From Flagellimonas sp. MMG031 (GTDB taxonomy: Bacteria; Bacteroidota; Bacteroidia; Flavobacteriales; Flavobacteriaceae), in the NCBI RefSeq assembly GCF_040112705.1, contig NZ_CP157804.1, positions 2,536,001 through 2,600,000 on the forward strand: a stretch of DNA of 64,000 nucleotides, given 5' to 3'. The stretch's first letter is position 1. Every line of letters starts with the position of its first letter. The position numbers and the translations under genes were made by a program. Under the pieces are notes generated by a model. It had not been told where the DNA came from. It searched no databases and worked only from the letters and a program-made list of their open reading frames with translations. Positions 34,887 to 43,190 of this stretch are shown here, piece by piece.

Positions 34887-35774
34887 ATGGATGCTTCACT
34901 GGGCAATTCAGAGCTGATTCTGAATGCTGATGGGAGCATTTACCATCTCAATCTTCTTCCAGAGGATATTGCGGACACCATTATCACCGTCGGAGATCCC
35001 GATCGCGTGAAAGCGGTTTCCAAATACTTTGATACGGTAGAAATCAAGAAACAAAAGCGGGAATTTGTAACTCACACGGGTACCTATGCCGGCAAACGTA
35101 TTACAGCGATCTCCACAGGCATTGGCACGGACAATATTGACATCGTTTTTAATGAATTGGATGCGCTAGCCAATATCGATTTCAAGTCAAGGGAAATCAA
35201 ACCACAGAAAAGAACACTGAATTTTATACGGGTCGGTACATCTGGTTCCCTGCAGGCCAATATTCCCGTAGACTCCTTTTTGATGAGCAGCACAGGTGTC
35301 GGGTTTGATAATTTACTACACTTCTACGATGGTGGACACATCAAAAACCAAGCCTTGGAAAAGGCCTTGAGCGATTACTTGGGCTGGAGCCATTACCAAA
35401 TCCACCCCTATGCCGTTGATTTTGATCAAGATTTAGCCAATCAATTTATTGATAATCGTATACGATTTGGAATAACTGCAACTAATTCAGGTTTTTATGG
35501 TCCGCAAGGAAGGTCGTTGCGACTAGCACCCGCCATCAAAGACTTCAATGAGAAATTAGCTGGTTTTTCATATGACGGGAGACAGATTACTAACCTGGAA
35601 ATGGAGACATCCGGTATGTATGGCCTCGCTAAATTACATGGACACCGTGCTGTTTCGCTCAATGCTATCTTGGCCAACAGGGCCACTGGGGAGTTTTCCA
35701 AAAATGGACATCGAACCATTGATGAGCTGATACAGTTTACCTTGGAACACCTCTCCAAAAGTCAACTGGTATAA
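34887..35774 (+). CDS. nucleoside phosphorylase, uridine phosphorylase-like
   Basis: 295-residue enzyme of the PNP/UDP phosphorylase family, which cleaves the N-glycosidic bond of nucleosides with phosphate. Signatures: VGDPDRVKAVSKYFDTVE with the phosphate-binding Asp/Arg, VTHTGTYAGKRITAISTGIG, FIRVGTSGSLQ and the C-terminal active-site stretch NLEMETSGMYGLAKLHGHRAVSLNAI with the nucleoside-binding Glu-Met-Glu. Substrate (uridine, another pyrimidine or purine) cannot be settled by eye. Follows DUF1835 by 3 bp. Confidence 0.92.
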   Translation: MDASLGNSELILNADGSIYHLNLLPEDIADTIITVGDPDRVKAVSKYFDTVEIKKQKREFVTHTGTYAGKRITAISTGIGTDNIDIVFNELDALANIDFKSREIKPQKRTLNFIRVGTSGSLQANIPVDSFLMSSTGVGFDNLLHFYDGGHIKNQALEKALSDYLGWSHYQIHPYAVDFDQDLANQFIDNRIRFGITATNSGFYGPQGRSLRLAPAIKDFNEKLAGFSYDGRQITNLEMETSGMYGLAKLHGHRAVSLNAILANRATGEFSKNGHRTIDELIQFTLEHLSKSQLV

Positions 35775-35844
35775 TTTTTTGGATGGATTTTTTTGACAGA
35801 TACCAAACGGCATCCTATTTTTAAATTTCTAAGCACAAAACTAT

Positions 35845-36693
35845 ATGAAAAAGGTACGCATCATTGGGGTTCCAGAGCATTTTAATCTGCCTTGGCATTT
35901 AGCTATGGAAGACAACGCTTTCGAAGACAGGGGAATTGAGCTCCAATGGACCGATATACCCGAAGGAACGGGTAAAATGACCCAAATGCTTCAAGATGGG
36001 GAAGCCGATATGGGCATTATTCTCACCGAAGGCATCATCAAGAGCATCTCCCAAGGCAATCCAAGTAAAATTGTGCAAACCTACGTGTCGTCCCCCTTGC
36101 TTTGGGGTATTCATGTAGCCGCCAACAGCGACAGAACTTCGATTGCTTCATTGCAACATGATAAAGTAGCCATCAGCCGCATGGGAAGTGGAAGCCATCT
36201 CATGGCCTACATCAATGCGCAAAACCAAGGTTGGGACACAGGAAACCTTCAATTTGAGATCATCAACAACCTCGATGGTGCCGTGGAAAGCTTAACTCAG
36301 GGTTCCGGCGCTTATTTTATGTGGGAACATTTTACCACAAAGCCGTTGGTGGACAAAGGAATCTTCAAACGCGTTGGCGACTGCCCTACTCCATGGCCCT
36401 GCTTTGTGATTGCAGCAAACAATAGCTTTTTACAAGCGAATGAGGGCTTGGTAAAACACATTTTGGAAGTGATCAATACCTATACCGTGGAATTCAAACA
36501 AATTCCCAGTATCGACAGAACCTTGGCCAACCGCTACGAACAGCAATTGGAGTATATACAACAATGGCTTTCCAAAACCCACTGGGGACAGGAACAACTC
36601 TCCGAAAAGACCATCAATGAAGTACAGGCCAGACTGCACGACCTGAATTTGATAGCGAAGATTCAGGATGCATCATACTTCCTTTGGAAATAG
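35845..36693 (+). CDS. periplasmic-binding-fold protein (NMT1/THI5-like) without signal peptide
   Basis: 282 residues of the type II substrate-binding fold: KVRIIGVPEHFNLPWHLAMEDNAFEDRGIELQWTDIPEGTGKMTQMLQDGEADMGIILTEG, then a second lobe with VAISRMGSGSHLMAYI and GDCPTPWPCFVIAANNSFLQANEGLVKHI. There is no signal peptide or lipobox, so unlike ABC-transporter binding proteins it should stay in the cytoplasm, perhaps as an enzyme or sensor of the THI5/NMT1 type. No ABC permease or ATPase is adjacent. It lies 70 bp after the nucleoside phosphorylase on the same strand. The ligand is unknown. Confidence 0.75.
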   Translation: MKKVRIIGVPEHFNLPWHLAMEDNAFEDRGIELQWTDIPEGTGKMTQMLQDGEADMGIILTEGIIKSISQGNPSKIVQTYVSSPLLWGIHVAANSDRTSIASLQHDKVAISRMGSGSHLMAYINAQNQGWDTGNLQFEIINNLDGAVESLTQGSGAYFMWEHFTTKPLVDKGIFKRVGDCPTPWPCFVIAANNSFLQANEGLVKHILEVINTYTVEFKQIPSIDRTLANRYEQQLEYIQQWLSKTHWGQEQLSEKTINEVQARLHDLNLIAKIQDASYFLWK

Positions 36694-36708
36694 TTTTTCA
36701 AAAAGTGA

Positions 36709-36745
36709 TGTCAGGTCCATCGGAGTCGAAAGGCACGAGGTGACA
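36709..36745. repeat. REP-like palindromic fragment
   Basis: TGTCA and TGACA bracket a GAGTCGAAAGGCACGAG core, related to the elements at 22085-22315 and 43074-43107. Intergenic between the NMT1-like gene and ung. Confidence 0.4.
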
Positions 36746-36749
36746 GATG

Positions 36750-37415
36750 TCACCAATCAATCGGCTCTTTCCCCATTTGGGCCAACAATTTGTTCGTAGC
36801 GCTAAAATGCTGATTGCCAAACCATAGACCCCGGTTGGCACTCAAAGGACTCGGGTGTCCCGATGTGAGGATGTGATGCTTGGTTTTGTCGATAAGCTTT
36901 GCTTTTTTCTTCGCGAATCCGCCCCAAAGCAAAAACACCACTCCTTCCAGTTCGGTGGAAACCGTTTGAATGACCGCGTCCGTAAAGCGTTCCCAGCCTT
37001 TATTTTGATGACTGCCCGCTTCATGGGCCCGCACCGTTAGCGTAGCATTGAGCAACAGTACCCCCTGCTCCGCCCAGCGTTCCAAATTGCCGCTTTTCGG
37101 ATAAGGTTTTTGTACATCCACTTTGATTTCCTTAAAAATATTCACCAAGGATGGTGGGTGTGGGATGCCATCCTTCACGGAAAAACACAGGCCATTGGCC
37201 TGATTGGGCCCATGGTACGGGTCCTGCCCTATGATCACCACCTTGGTTTCTTGGAACGGACAATGGTCAAAAGCAGAAAAAATGTCCTTACCCTTTGGGT
37301 AACAGGTATGATTTTGATATTCCTGCTTCACGAATGTTGCCAAATCCTGAAAATAGGCTTGTTCAAATTCCCGGTCCAACTGCGCTTTCCAACTGGGTTC
37401 AATGTTCACGTTCAT
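36750..37415 (-). CDS. ung: uracil-DNA glycosylase
   Basis: 221-residue family-1 uracil-DNA glycosylase, which removes uracil from DNA as the first step of base-excision repair. The catalytic water-activating motif is GQDPYHGPNQANGLCFSV (Asp in GQDPYH), and the minor-groove/His motif is HPSPLSANRGLWFGNQHFSATN. VFLLWGGFAKKK is the conserved inner strand. The length is that of E. coli Ung. It is a monocistronic minus-strand gene; a small membrane-peptide gene lies 8 bp upstream on the same strand. Confidence 0.97.
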   Translation of the reverse strand: MNVNIEPSWKAQLDREFEQAYFQDLATFVKQEYQNHTCYPKGKDIFSAFDHCPFQETKVVIIGQDPYHGPNQANGLCFSVKDGIPHPPSLVNIFKEIKVDVQKPYPKSGNLERWAEQGVLLLNATLTVRAHEAGSHQNKGWERFTDAVIQTVSTELEGVVFLLWGGFAKKKAKLIDKTKHHILTSGHPSPLSANRGLWFGNQHFSATNKLLAQMGKEPIDW

Positions 37416-37423
37416 GCCGTTTC

Positions 37424-37528
37424 TTACTTCTTTTTGGTCAATTTATAGATCAAATAGCCAATGCCGGCTACAAAATGCAACAAAATCACCGCTGCAATAA
37501 TATAGATTACCGTGTTATCGCCTCTCAT
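37424..37528 (-). CDS. 34-residue membrane peptide
   Basis: Start at the ATG at 37528 gives MRGDNTVIYIIAAVILLHFVAGIGYLIYKLTKKK: one transmembrane helix with a basic C-terminal end, so probably N-out, C-in. The longer frame to 37615 adds a stretch with unusual Cys/Asn content and is not favoured. Located 8 bp upstream of ung on the same strand and facing the mutS2 promoter region. Single-helix proteins of this sort near ung are, from memory, common in Flavobacteriaceae. Role unknown. Confidence 0.6.
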   Translation of the reverse strand: MRGDNTVIYIIAAVILLHFVAGIGYLIYKLTKKK

Positions 37529-37625
37529 CACTTTGTAATGGGTTGATTCGTTTTCAGTGGATGTCAAAAGTACGTAATGCCGATTGTTTTTACAGGCACT
37601 ACGGTTACAAAACACTTCAAAATCC

Positions 37626-37633
37626 TATCTTTG
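37626..37633 (+). promoter_or_regulatory. -7 promoter box of mutS2
   Basis: TATCTTTG, an exact TAnnTTTG match, 18 bp upstream of the ATG at 37652. No clear -33 box was found. Confidence 0.6.
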
Positions 37634-37651
37634 CGCTGCTAGTAGAAAAAG

Positions 37652-39823
37652 ATGCGAAACATTCACTCCAAAACACTTCAAGACCTCGAATTCCCGACCG
37701 TATTGACCCAACTTGCTGCGCGCTGCAATACCGAATTGGGCAAGGAAAGGGCGTTGGACATCCAACCCTATCGAAAAAAAGAGGAACTGATGGCCGTATT
37801 GGGGCAAACCTCTGAGTATTTGGCCTCTTTTTCGAACGACAACCGCATTCCCAATCATGGTTTTGACCACATCAATAGTGAACTGGGCCTGTTAAAAATT
37901 GACAACAGCACTTTGGAAATCACTGGTTTCCGAAAAATCGGGGGGATTTGCAAAACCGTGGAAATCCACCAGAAATTTTTTAAAAAATTCAAGGAATACT
38001 ATCCTTTGCTTTTTGATAAGGTCAATGGACTGGAGCTGCATCCCGAGATTCCGGATGCCATAGATGCGGTGATCGACAAATTCGGTGAAGTCAAGGATTC
38101 CGCTTCCAACGACCTCCGTTTGATTCGAATGCAGATCAACGAAGTACGGAGCAAGATCAATCAAAGTTTTAGCAGTGCCTTGGGCCGTTACCAATCCTTG
38201 GACTTTTTGGATGAAATCCGGGAATCCGTCATGGAAAACCGTAGGGTGTTGGCCGTAAAAGCCATGCACCGCAAAAAGGTGAAAGGCACGGTGATGGGCA
38301 CCTCCAAAACCGGAAGCATTGTTTACATAGTGCCGGAAGCTACGCTTTCGTACACCCGCGAGCTGAGCAATCTGGAATTTGAGGAAAAGGAAGAGATCCA
38401 ACGTATCCTCAACCAGCTAACCGACCAGATTCGGCCCTATTTGGAACTGTTGAAGACCTACCAATCCTATTTGGCGGAAACCGACATTACTGCAGCCAAG
38501 GCCAAGTATGCCAACGAAATGAACGGTATGCTGCCCGACATCAACGAGGAGCGCGAACTGTACTTAAGGGACGCCTTCCACCCCCTGCTCTATCTGTCCA
38601 ACAAACGAAAGAACGAAAAAACCTGGCCACAGACCATTAAGCTGCATACGGAAAACCGTATTATCGTGATTTCCGGACCCAATGCGGGTGGAAAAAGTAT
38701 CACGTTAAAGACGATTGGACTGCTTCAAGTCATGCTTCAAAGCGGGATGCTGATACCCGTGCATGAACGTAGCTCTGTCTGCTTTTTTGATCAAATCTTA
38801 ACGGATATTGGCGATAATCAATCCATTGAAAATCATCTAAGTACATACAGTTATCGACTAAAAAACATGAATCGCTTTCTGCGAAAGTGCAACGAACGCA
38901 CCTTGTTCCTTATCGATGAATTTGGAACGGGTAGCGACCCTGAATTGGGCGGTGCTTTGGCGGAAGCCTTTTTGGAGGTCTTTTACGAGCGCGAAGCCTA
39001 TGGGGTAATCACCACCCACTACGCCAACCTCAAGGCCTTGGCCAACGAGTTGCCCCATGCCACCAATGCCAATATGCTGTTCAACGCCAAAACGCTGGAA
39101 CCGACTTTTCAACTCGTCTTGGGCGAAGCAGGCAGTTCCTTTACGTTTGAAGTGGCCCAAAAGAATGGTATCCCCTATTCCTTGATCAACAAGGCGAAGA
39201 AGAAAATTGAACGCGGCAAGGTCCGGTTTGATGCCACCATTGCCAAATTGCAGAAAGAGCGCAGCAAAATGGTGGAGACGGGCTCCAAGCTCAAGGAAGA
39301 GGAAATCAAGGCGCGTGAAGAAAACGAGCGTTTGGAAAAGCTGAATTCCAAGATCAAGTCCAAGTTGGAGAGCTATCAGGAGATGTACGACCATAACCAA
39401 CGTATGATCCAATTGGGCAACAAGGTGAATACCGTCGCCGAAAAATACTTTATCGACAAGAAAAAGCGCCCTTTGATCTCTGAAATGCTACGCATTGTGG
39501 AAACTGAGAACAGCAAACGCAGAAAGACTACGGCCAAAAAAGCCAAGGAGAAGCAACAGGAGCAACAGCAGGTAGCCCAAGAACTGGAGCAGCAGATTAA
39601 AAAGGTGCGGGTAGAGAAAAAGATCAAAAAGAAGAAAGAAATCCAGGCCGAAAAGAACAAACCGCGACCTGTATTTAAGGTGGGCGACCGCGTTCGCTTA
39701 CAGGATGGCAAGGCAGTGGGCAGTATCGATACCTTGGAAAAAGGCAAGGCCGTGGTCAACTACGGAATGTTCACCACCAATGTGAGCGTGGACCAACTGG
39801 AACTGGTGGAGGCGAAGAAGTAA
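37652..39823 (+). CDS. mutS2: MutS2-like DNA-binding ATPase lacking the Smr nuclease domain
   Basis: 723-residue MutS2-type protein. The Walker A motif SGPNAGGKSITLKT has Lys348; the signature loop and Walker B follow as ENHLSTYSYRLKNM and LFLIDEFGTGSDPELGGALAEA; a later helix carries THYANLKALANELPHATNANM. Long coiled coils run about 510-680. The C-terminus ends with a KOW/Tudor-like patch (KVGDRVRLQDGKAVGSID to SVDQLELVE). A full MutS2 normally adds an 80-100-residue Smr domain with a DxH/HG motif; here the chain stops before one appears. MutS2 acts in recombination control and on stalled ribosomes; which applies here is unknown. Confidence 0.93.
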   Translation: MRNIHSKTLQDLEFPTVLTQLAARCNTELGKERALDIQPYRKKEELMAVLGQTSEYLASFSNDNRIPNHGFDHINSELGLLKIDNSTLEITGFRKIGGICKTVEIHQKFFKKFKEYYPLLFDKVNGLELHPEIPDAIDAVIDKFGEVKDSASNDLRLIRMQINEVRSKINQSFSSALGRYQSLDFLDEIRESVMENRRVLAVKAMHRKKVKGTVMGTSKTGSIVYIVPEATLSYTRELSNLEFEEKEEIQRILNQLTDQIRPYLELLKTYQSYLAETDITAAKAKYANEMNGMLPDINEERELYLRDAFHPLLYLSNKRKNEKTWPQTIKLHTENRIIVISGPNAGGKSITLKTIGLLQVMLQSGMLIPVHERSSVCFFDQILTDIGDNQSIENHLSTYSYRLKNMNRFLRKCNERTLFLIDEFGTGSDPELGGALAEAFLEVFYEREAYGVITTHYANLKALANELPHATNANMLFNAKTLEPTFQLVLGEAGSSFTFEVAQKNGIPYSLINKAKKKIERGKVRFDATIAKLQKERSKMVETGSKLKEEEIKAREENERLEKLNSKIKSKLESYQEMYDHNQRMIQLGNKVNTVAEKYFIDKKKRPLISEMLRIVETENSKRRKTTAKKAKEKQQEQQQVAQELEQQIKKVRVEKKIKKKKEIQAEKNKPRPVFKVGDRVRLQDGKAVGSIDTLEKGKAVVNYGMFTTNVSVDQLELVEAKK

Positions 39824-39934
39824 AAAGGCCTTCATTTAGAACGAGCATAGCCACACCCCTATCGTTTAAAATCGCATCATAGTTGCCACATCCAACAATA
39901 GGAACAGTCTTTATTAAAACGAACATTCAAACTA

Positions 39935-41383
39935 ATGAAGACATTCAAATTTCCGACCGTACTATTTCTTTTTCTTTTTACGATTTCTTGTACCAACCCA
40001 GATAAGAAAACTGATTCAGCCGAATTAAAAAACGAAATCGACCGTTATCTGACCAAAACCATGGAGGTCCACAATATACCCGGATTGGCCTTGGCCGTTG
40101 TTGAGGGTGATAACATTATTTATGAAGGTTACTTCGGGAAAGCTACTTTAGATAGTAAGGTTGCTGTTGACAAGAACACATTGTTCAGAGTTTTCTCGCT
40201 AACAAAACTTATAACCGCAACGGGGGTATTCCAACTTATTCAAGACGAAAAACTACGTTTAGAGGATAAAATTTCAAAGTATCTAAATGATTTACCCCTA
40301 CAATGGCAAGAAATCAAAATAGGAAACCTCTTGAGCCATTCTTCGGGATTACCAGATATTGTAAAATATAATAGCACGCTTACCGACCAAGAGTTAATGG
40401 ATAAACTGTCCAAAGACAAAATGGAATTTGTTGCAGGAAATCAATTCAGGTACAACCAAACCAATTATTGGTTGCTTGCCCAAATTATTGAGAAAATAAC
40501 CGGATTAAGTTTTGATGAGTTTATTCTTCAAAATCAATTTAAAAATTCCAAAAAAGGTGTTCTGTTTTCTTCAAATTCACAAGAGGTTATTCCCAACAGG
40601 GCCACTAGATATTTATATAATGACGAAGCCAAAGTGTTTGAAAAAGATACCAACAATAATGGGACCAGAGGACATTCTGGCAATGGATTGAATATTACCC
40701 TCCGTGAATTTACTGAATGGAACAGGCAATTGGACAAGAATGCTCTACTGGATGAAGCTACCAAATCCAAAATGTGGACCCCATTCAATTTTACCAATAA
40801 CAAAGAGAGTTTTTTGTACGGATGGGGGAATTATCCTGTTAACAGCTTGTCGTCTTATGGGTTTTCAGGCGGAAACTTAGCTGCCTTTAGAAAGTTCGTG
40901 GACCAACAAACAACTATCATATTATTATCGAATGGATATGAAATTCCAGCCTATGACATCATTGTCAATGATATTGCTAGAATTATAATCCCTGAATTAA
41001 AAGGTTCCACCCTAGAAGAAGATGTCATGAGGCTCGTCTTAAACAGTGAATTTGATAAAGCTGCATTAGCATTTGAAAATCTGAAGGAAAAAAACCAGGA
41101 TTCGGATTTTGACAATTTAAAATGGAATATCAACAGTTTAGGCAATGCTTATCTATACAGTGGGAACAACCCTGAAAAGGCATTTGAGGTATTTAAATTC
41201 AATGCGGAGGCAAATCCAGACTGGTGGGTTGCATTGGCGAGTTTGGCAGAAATCCATGAAGTAAAAAACGAGAACATCAGTGCTATTAAAAATTACCAAA
41301 AAGCCATACTCTTAAATAAAGACAATGAATGGAATTATAATGAACAGATGAAAAATAAGATTGAAGTACTACGAAGCAATTAA
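39935..41383 (+). CDS. serine beta-lactamase-like hydrolase lipoprotein with TPR tail
   Basis: 482 residues. Lipobox TISCTNPD (Cys near 19). The class C beta-lactamase/transpeptidase fold has the nucleophile motif S88-L-T-K91 in FRVFSLTKLITA and LLSHSSGLPDIV. The second motif, usually Y-x-N, reads RYNQTNYWLL. GYSFSGGN-type third-motif DNA is present as SSYGFSGGNLAAF. A short TPR region closes the protein (about 390-475). It resembles penicillin-binding-protein-like esterases/D-aminopeptidases of Bacteroidota. The gene is visibly AT-richer than mutS2 and the Gfo/Idh/MocA gene on either side, which suggests later acquisition. Substrate unknown. Confidence 0.87.
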   Translation: MKTFKFPTVLFLFLFTISCTNPDKKTDSAELKNEIDRYLTKTMEVHNIPGLALAVVEGDNIIYEGYFGKATLDSKVAVDKNTLFRVFSLTKLITATGVFQLIQDEKLRLEDKISKYLNDLPLQWQEIKIGNLLSHSSGLPDIVKYNSTLTDQELMDKLSKDKMEFVAGNQFRYNQTNYWLLAQIIEKITGLSFDEFILQNQFKNSKKGVLFSSNSQEVIPNRATRYLYNDEAKVFEKDTNNNGTRGHSGNGLNITLREFTEWNRQLDKNALLDEATKSKMWTPFNFTNNKESFLYGWGNYPVNSLSSYGFSGGNLAAFRKFVDQQTTIILLSNGYEIPAYDIIVNDIARIIIPELKGSTLEEDVMRLVLNSEFDKAALAFENLKEKNQDSDFDNLKWNINSLGNAYLYSGNNPEKAFEVFKFNAEANPDWWVALASLAEIHEVKNENISAIKNYQKAILLNKDNEWNYNEQMKNKIEVLRSN

Positions 41384-41560
41384 GTTCTTAAATACATTCA
41401 AAGAAATGCAACATAAGTCTTTCGCCCATACAAAAATGTAAACTCCAAACTCAAAAACTGCCAAAAATTGGGGCTCAAAGTTAATACGTAGAAGTAGAGA
41501 AAACTTGTTATTTTCCCTATCTTGTTTAGCAATTAAATAATAAGCCAACCTAAACAAACA

Positions 41561-43018
41561 ATGAAAAAAACACCAACCTCTTCCAGTAGAAGAAATTTCG
41601 TAAAAAACACCGCACTGGCCTCCAGTATTTTTATTGTCCCGCGCCATGTGCTGGGCGGTAAGGGCTTTTTGGCCCCATCCGACCGTTTGAACATCGCCGC
41701 CATAGGCGCAGGCGGCAAAGGAGCGAGCGATATTGCCAATGCCTCCGTCAACGGACGTGAAAATGTAGTTGCACTTTGTGATGTGGATTTTTCCGGCTCC
41801 GCCAAACGCTCGGTGAAGCGCTTTCCCAAAGCGCAGTTGTTTGCCGACTACCGCGAAATGCTGGATACGGTGAAAGACATCGATGCGGTAACCATCAGTA
41901 CGCCCGACCATGTCCACGGACCCGCTGCGGCCTATGCCATGGAGCGCGGCAAGCACGTATATGTGCAAAAACCGATGACACACAACATCCGCGAGGCCCG
42001 TATGCTCACCCAAATGGCCCGCGACCAAAAAGTGGTGACCCAAATGGGCAACCAAGGCGCATCCAACCCCCTCTTGGGCTTGGTGCAAAAATGGGTGGAT
42101 TCCGGTGCGCTGGGCCGCATCACCAAGGTGGAAATATGGACCAACCGTCCCGTATGGCCCCAAGGCAATGCCATGCCCCAAGCGGACCCGTCCGGCAAGC
42201 CCAACGATTTGAACTGGGACCTATGGCTGGGCCCTGCACCCATGCGCCCCTACACCCCTAATCTGCATCCGTTCAACTGGAGAGGGTGGTGGGATTATGG
42301 CACTGGTGCACTGGGCGATGTGGGCTGTCATTTGATCGATATTCCCTACCGTACCCTCAAATTGGGCTATCCTACCGCCGCAGAGTGCAGCGTGGGCACC
42401 GTTTTCTCCCAAATGTGGAATCCCGATTACCACCCCGAAGGCTGCCCGCCCTCCTCCTTCATTACCTTGAACTATGAGGCTACGGACAAAACGGCCGCTC
42501 CCTTGGTCATGACGTGGAGCGATGGCGGTATCCGTCCCTCGCATCCCGATATCATTCCGGCCGATAGCGATATTGGCGGACCAGGTAGCTATAATGGTGT
42601 GCTTATCCATGGGGAGCATGGGGTCATCTCAACCAATATCAACGACAGTTCCCCCTTAACGCCCAAGCTGTACATGAGCAATGGCGTTACCGAATTTGGT
42701 TCCGAAGTGGAGGACATGACCGAACCTGAATATGGTCACCAAAGACAATGGGTGGACGCCTGCAAAGCAGGATTTGGCAGTACCGAACACCAAAACCTTA
42801 CCTCCTCCTTTGATTATGCCGGCCCTATGACCGAAACCGTACTGATGGGCAACTTGGCCATACGAAGCTATATGTTGCGCAGGGAAAATGACAAGGGCAA
42901 CATGGAGTTCTACGGTCGTAAAAAGCTATTGTGGGACGGGGAAAACATGGAGATTACCAATTTTGAGGATGCCAACCAGTTTGTGACCCGTACCTATCGG
43001 GAAGGTTGGGAGATGTAA
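41561..43018 (+). CDS. Tat-exported Gfo/Idh/MocA-family oxidoreductase
   Basis: 485 residues with a twin-arginine leader (SSRRNFVKNTALASSIFIVPRHVLGG) at the N-terminus, so it is exported folded with its NAD(P) cofactor. The Rossmann core is LNIAAIGAGGKGASDIANASV, and the Gfo/Idh/MocA EKP-type lysine occurs in HVYVQKPMTHNIREA. The C-terminal domain contains WDLWLGPAPMRPYTPNLHPFNWRGWWDYGTGALGDVGCHLID. Such exported enzymes in Bacteroidota act on sugars or inositols in the periplasm. Specificity unknown; no partner gene adjoins it. Confidence 0.92.
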   Translation: MKKTPTSSSRRNFVKNTALASSIFIVPRHVLGGKGFLAPSDRLNIAAIGAGGKGASDIANASVNGRENVVALCDVDFSGSAKRSVKRFPKAQLFADYREMLDTVKDIDAVTISTPDHVHGPAAAYAMERGKHVYVQKPMTHNIREARMLTQMARDQKVVTQMGNQGASNPLLGLVQKWVDSGALGRITKVEIWTNRPVWPQGNAMPQADPSGKPNDLNWDLWLGPAPMRPYTPNLHPFNWRGWWDYGTGALGDVGCHLIDIPYRTLKLGYPTAAECSVGTVFSQMWNPDYHPEGCPPSSFITLNYEATDKTAAPLVMTWSDGGIRPSHPDIIPADSDIGGPGSYNGVLIHGEHGVISTNINDSSPLTPKLYMSNGVTEFGSEVEDMTEPEYGHQRQWVDACKAGFGSTEHQNLTSSFDYAGPMTETVLMGNLAIRSYMLRRENDKGNMEFYGRKKLLWDGENMEITNFEDANQFVTRTYREGWEM

Positions 43019-43073
43019 GGATTCACCGGACTAGGTCATGGGTTTTAGCAACTGTCCAAAATAGCTGGTTATC

Positions 43074-43107
43074 TGTCATTTCGAGTGAGCGTAGCGACGA
43101 GAAATGG
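43074..43107. repeat. REP-like element
   Basis: TGTCATTTCGAGTGAGCGTA followed by GCGACGAGAAATGG. Half-sites TCATTTC and GAAATGG are inverted. It belongs with the elements at 22085-22315. Confidence 0.45.
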
Positions 43108-43131
43108 TTATGTCAATCTCTTTGATGGGAA

Positions 43132-43182
43132 TAAAAACAGCCGGCATCAAATGGTTGAACCCCACTTGAGCGGCCGACTGTC
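43132..43182 (-). terminator. probable terminator of the cytolysin-like gene
   Basis: On the minus strand ACAGTCGGC pairs (one wobble) with GCCGGCTGT, with an inner TCAAGTGG / CCATTTGA stem, then TTTTTA. It lies 9 bp past the stop codon. Confidence 0.6.
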
Positions 43183-43190
43183 AGCACTAA

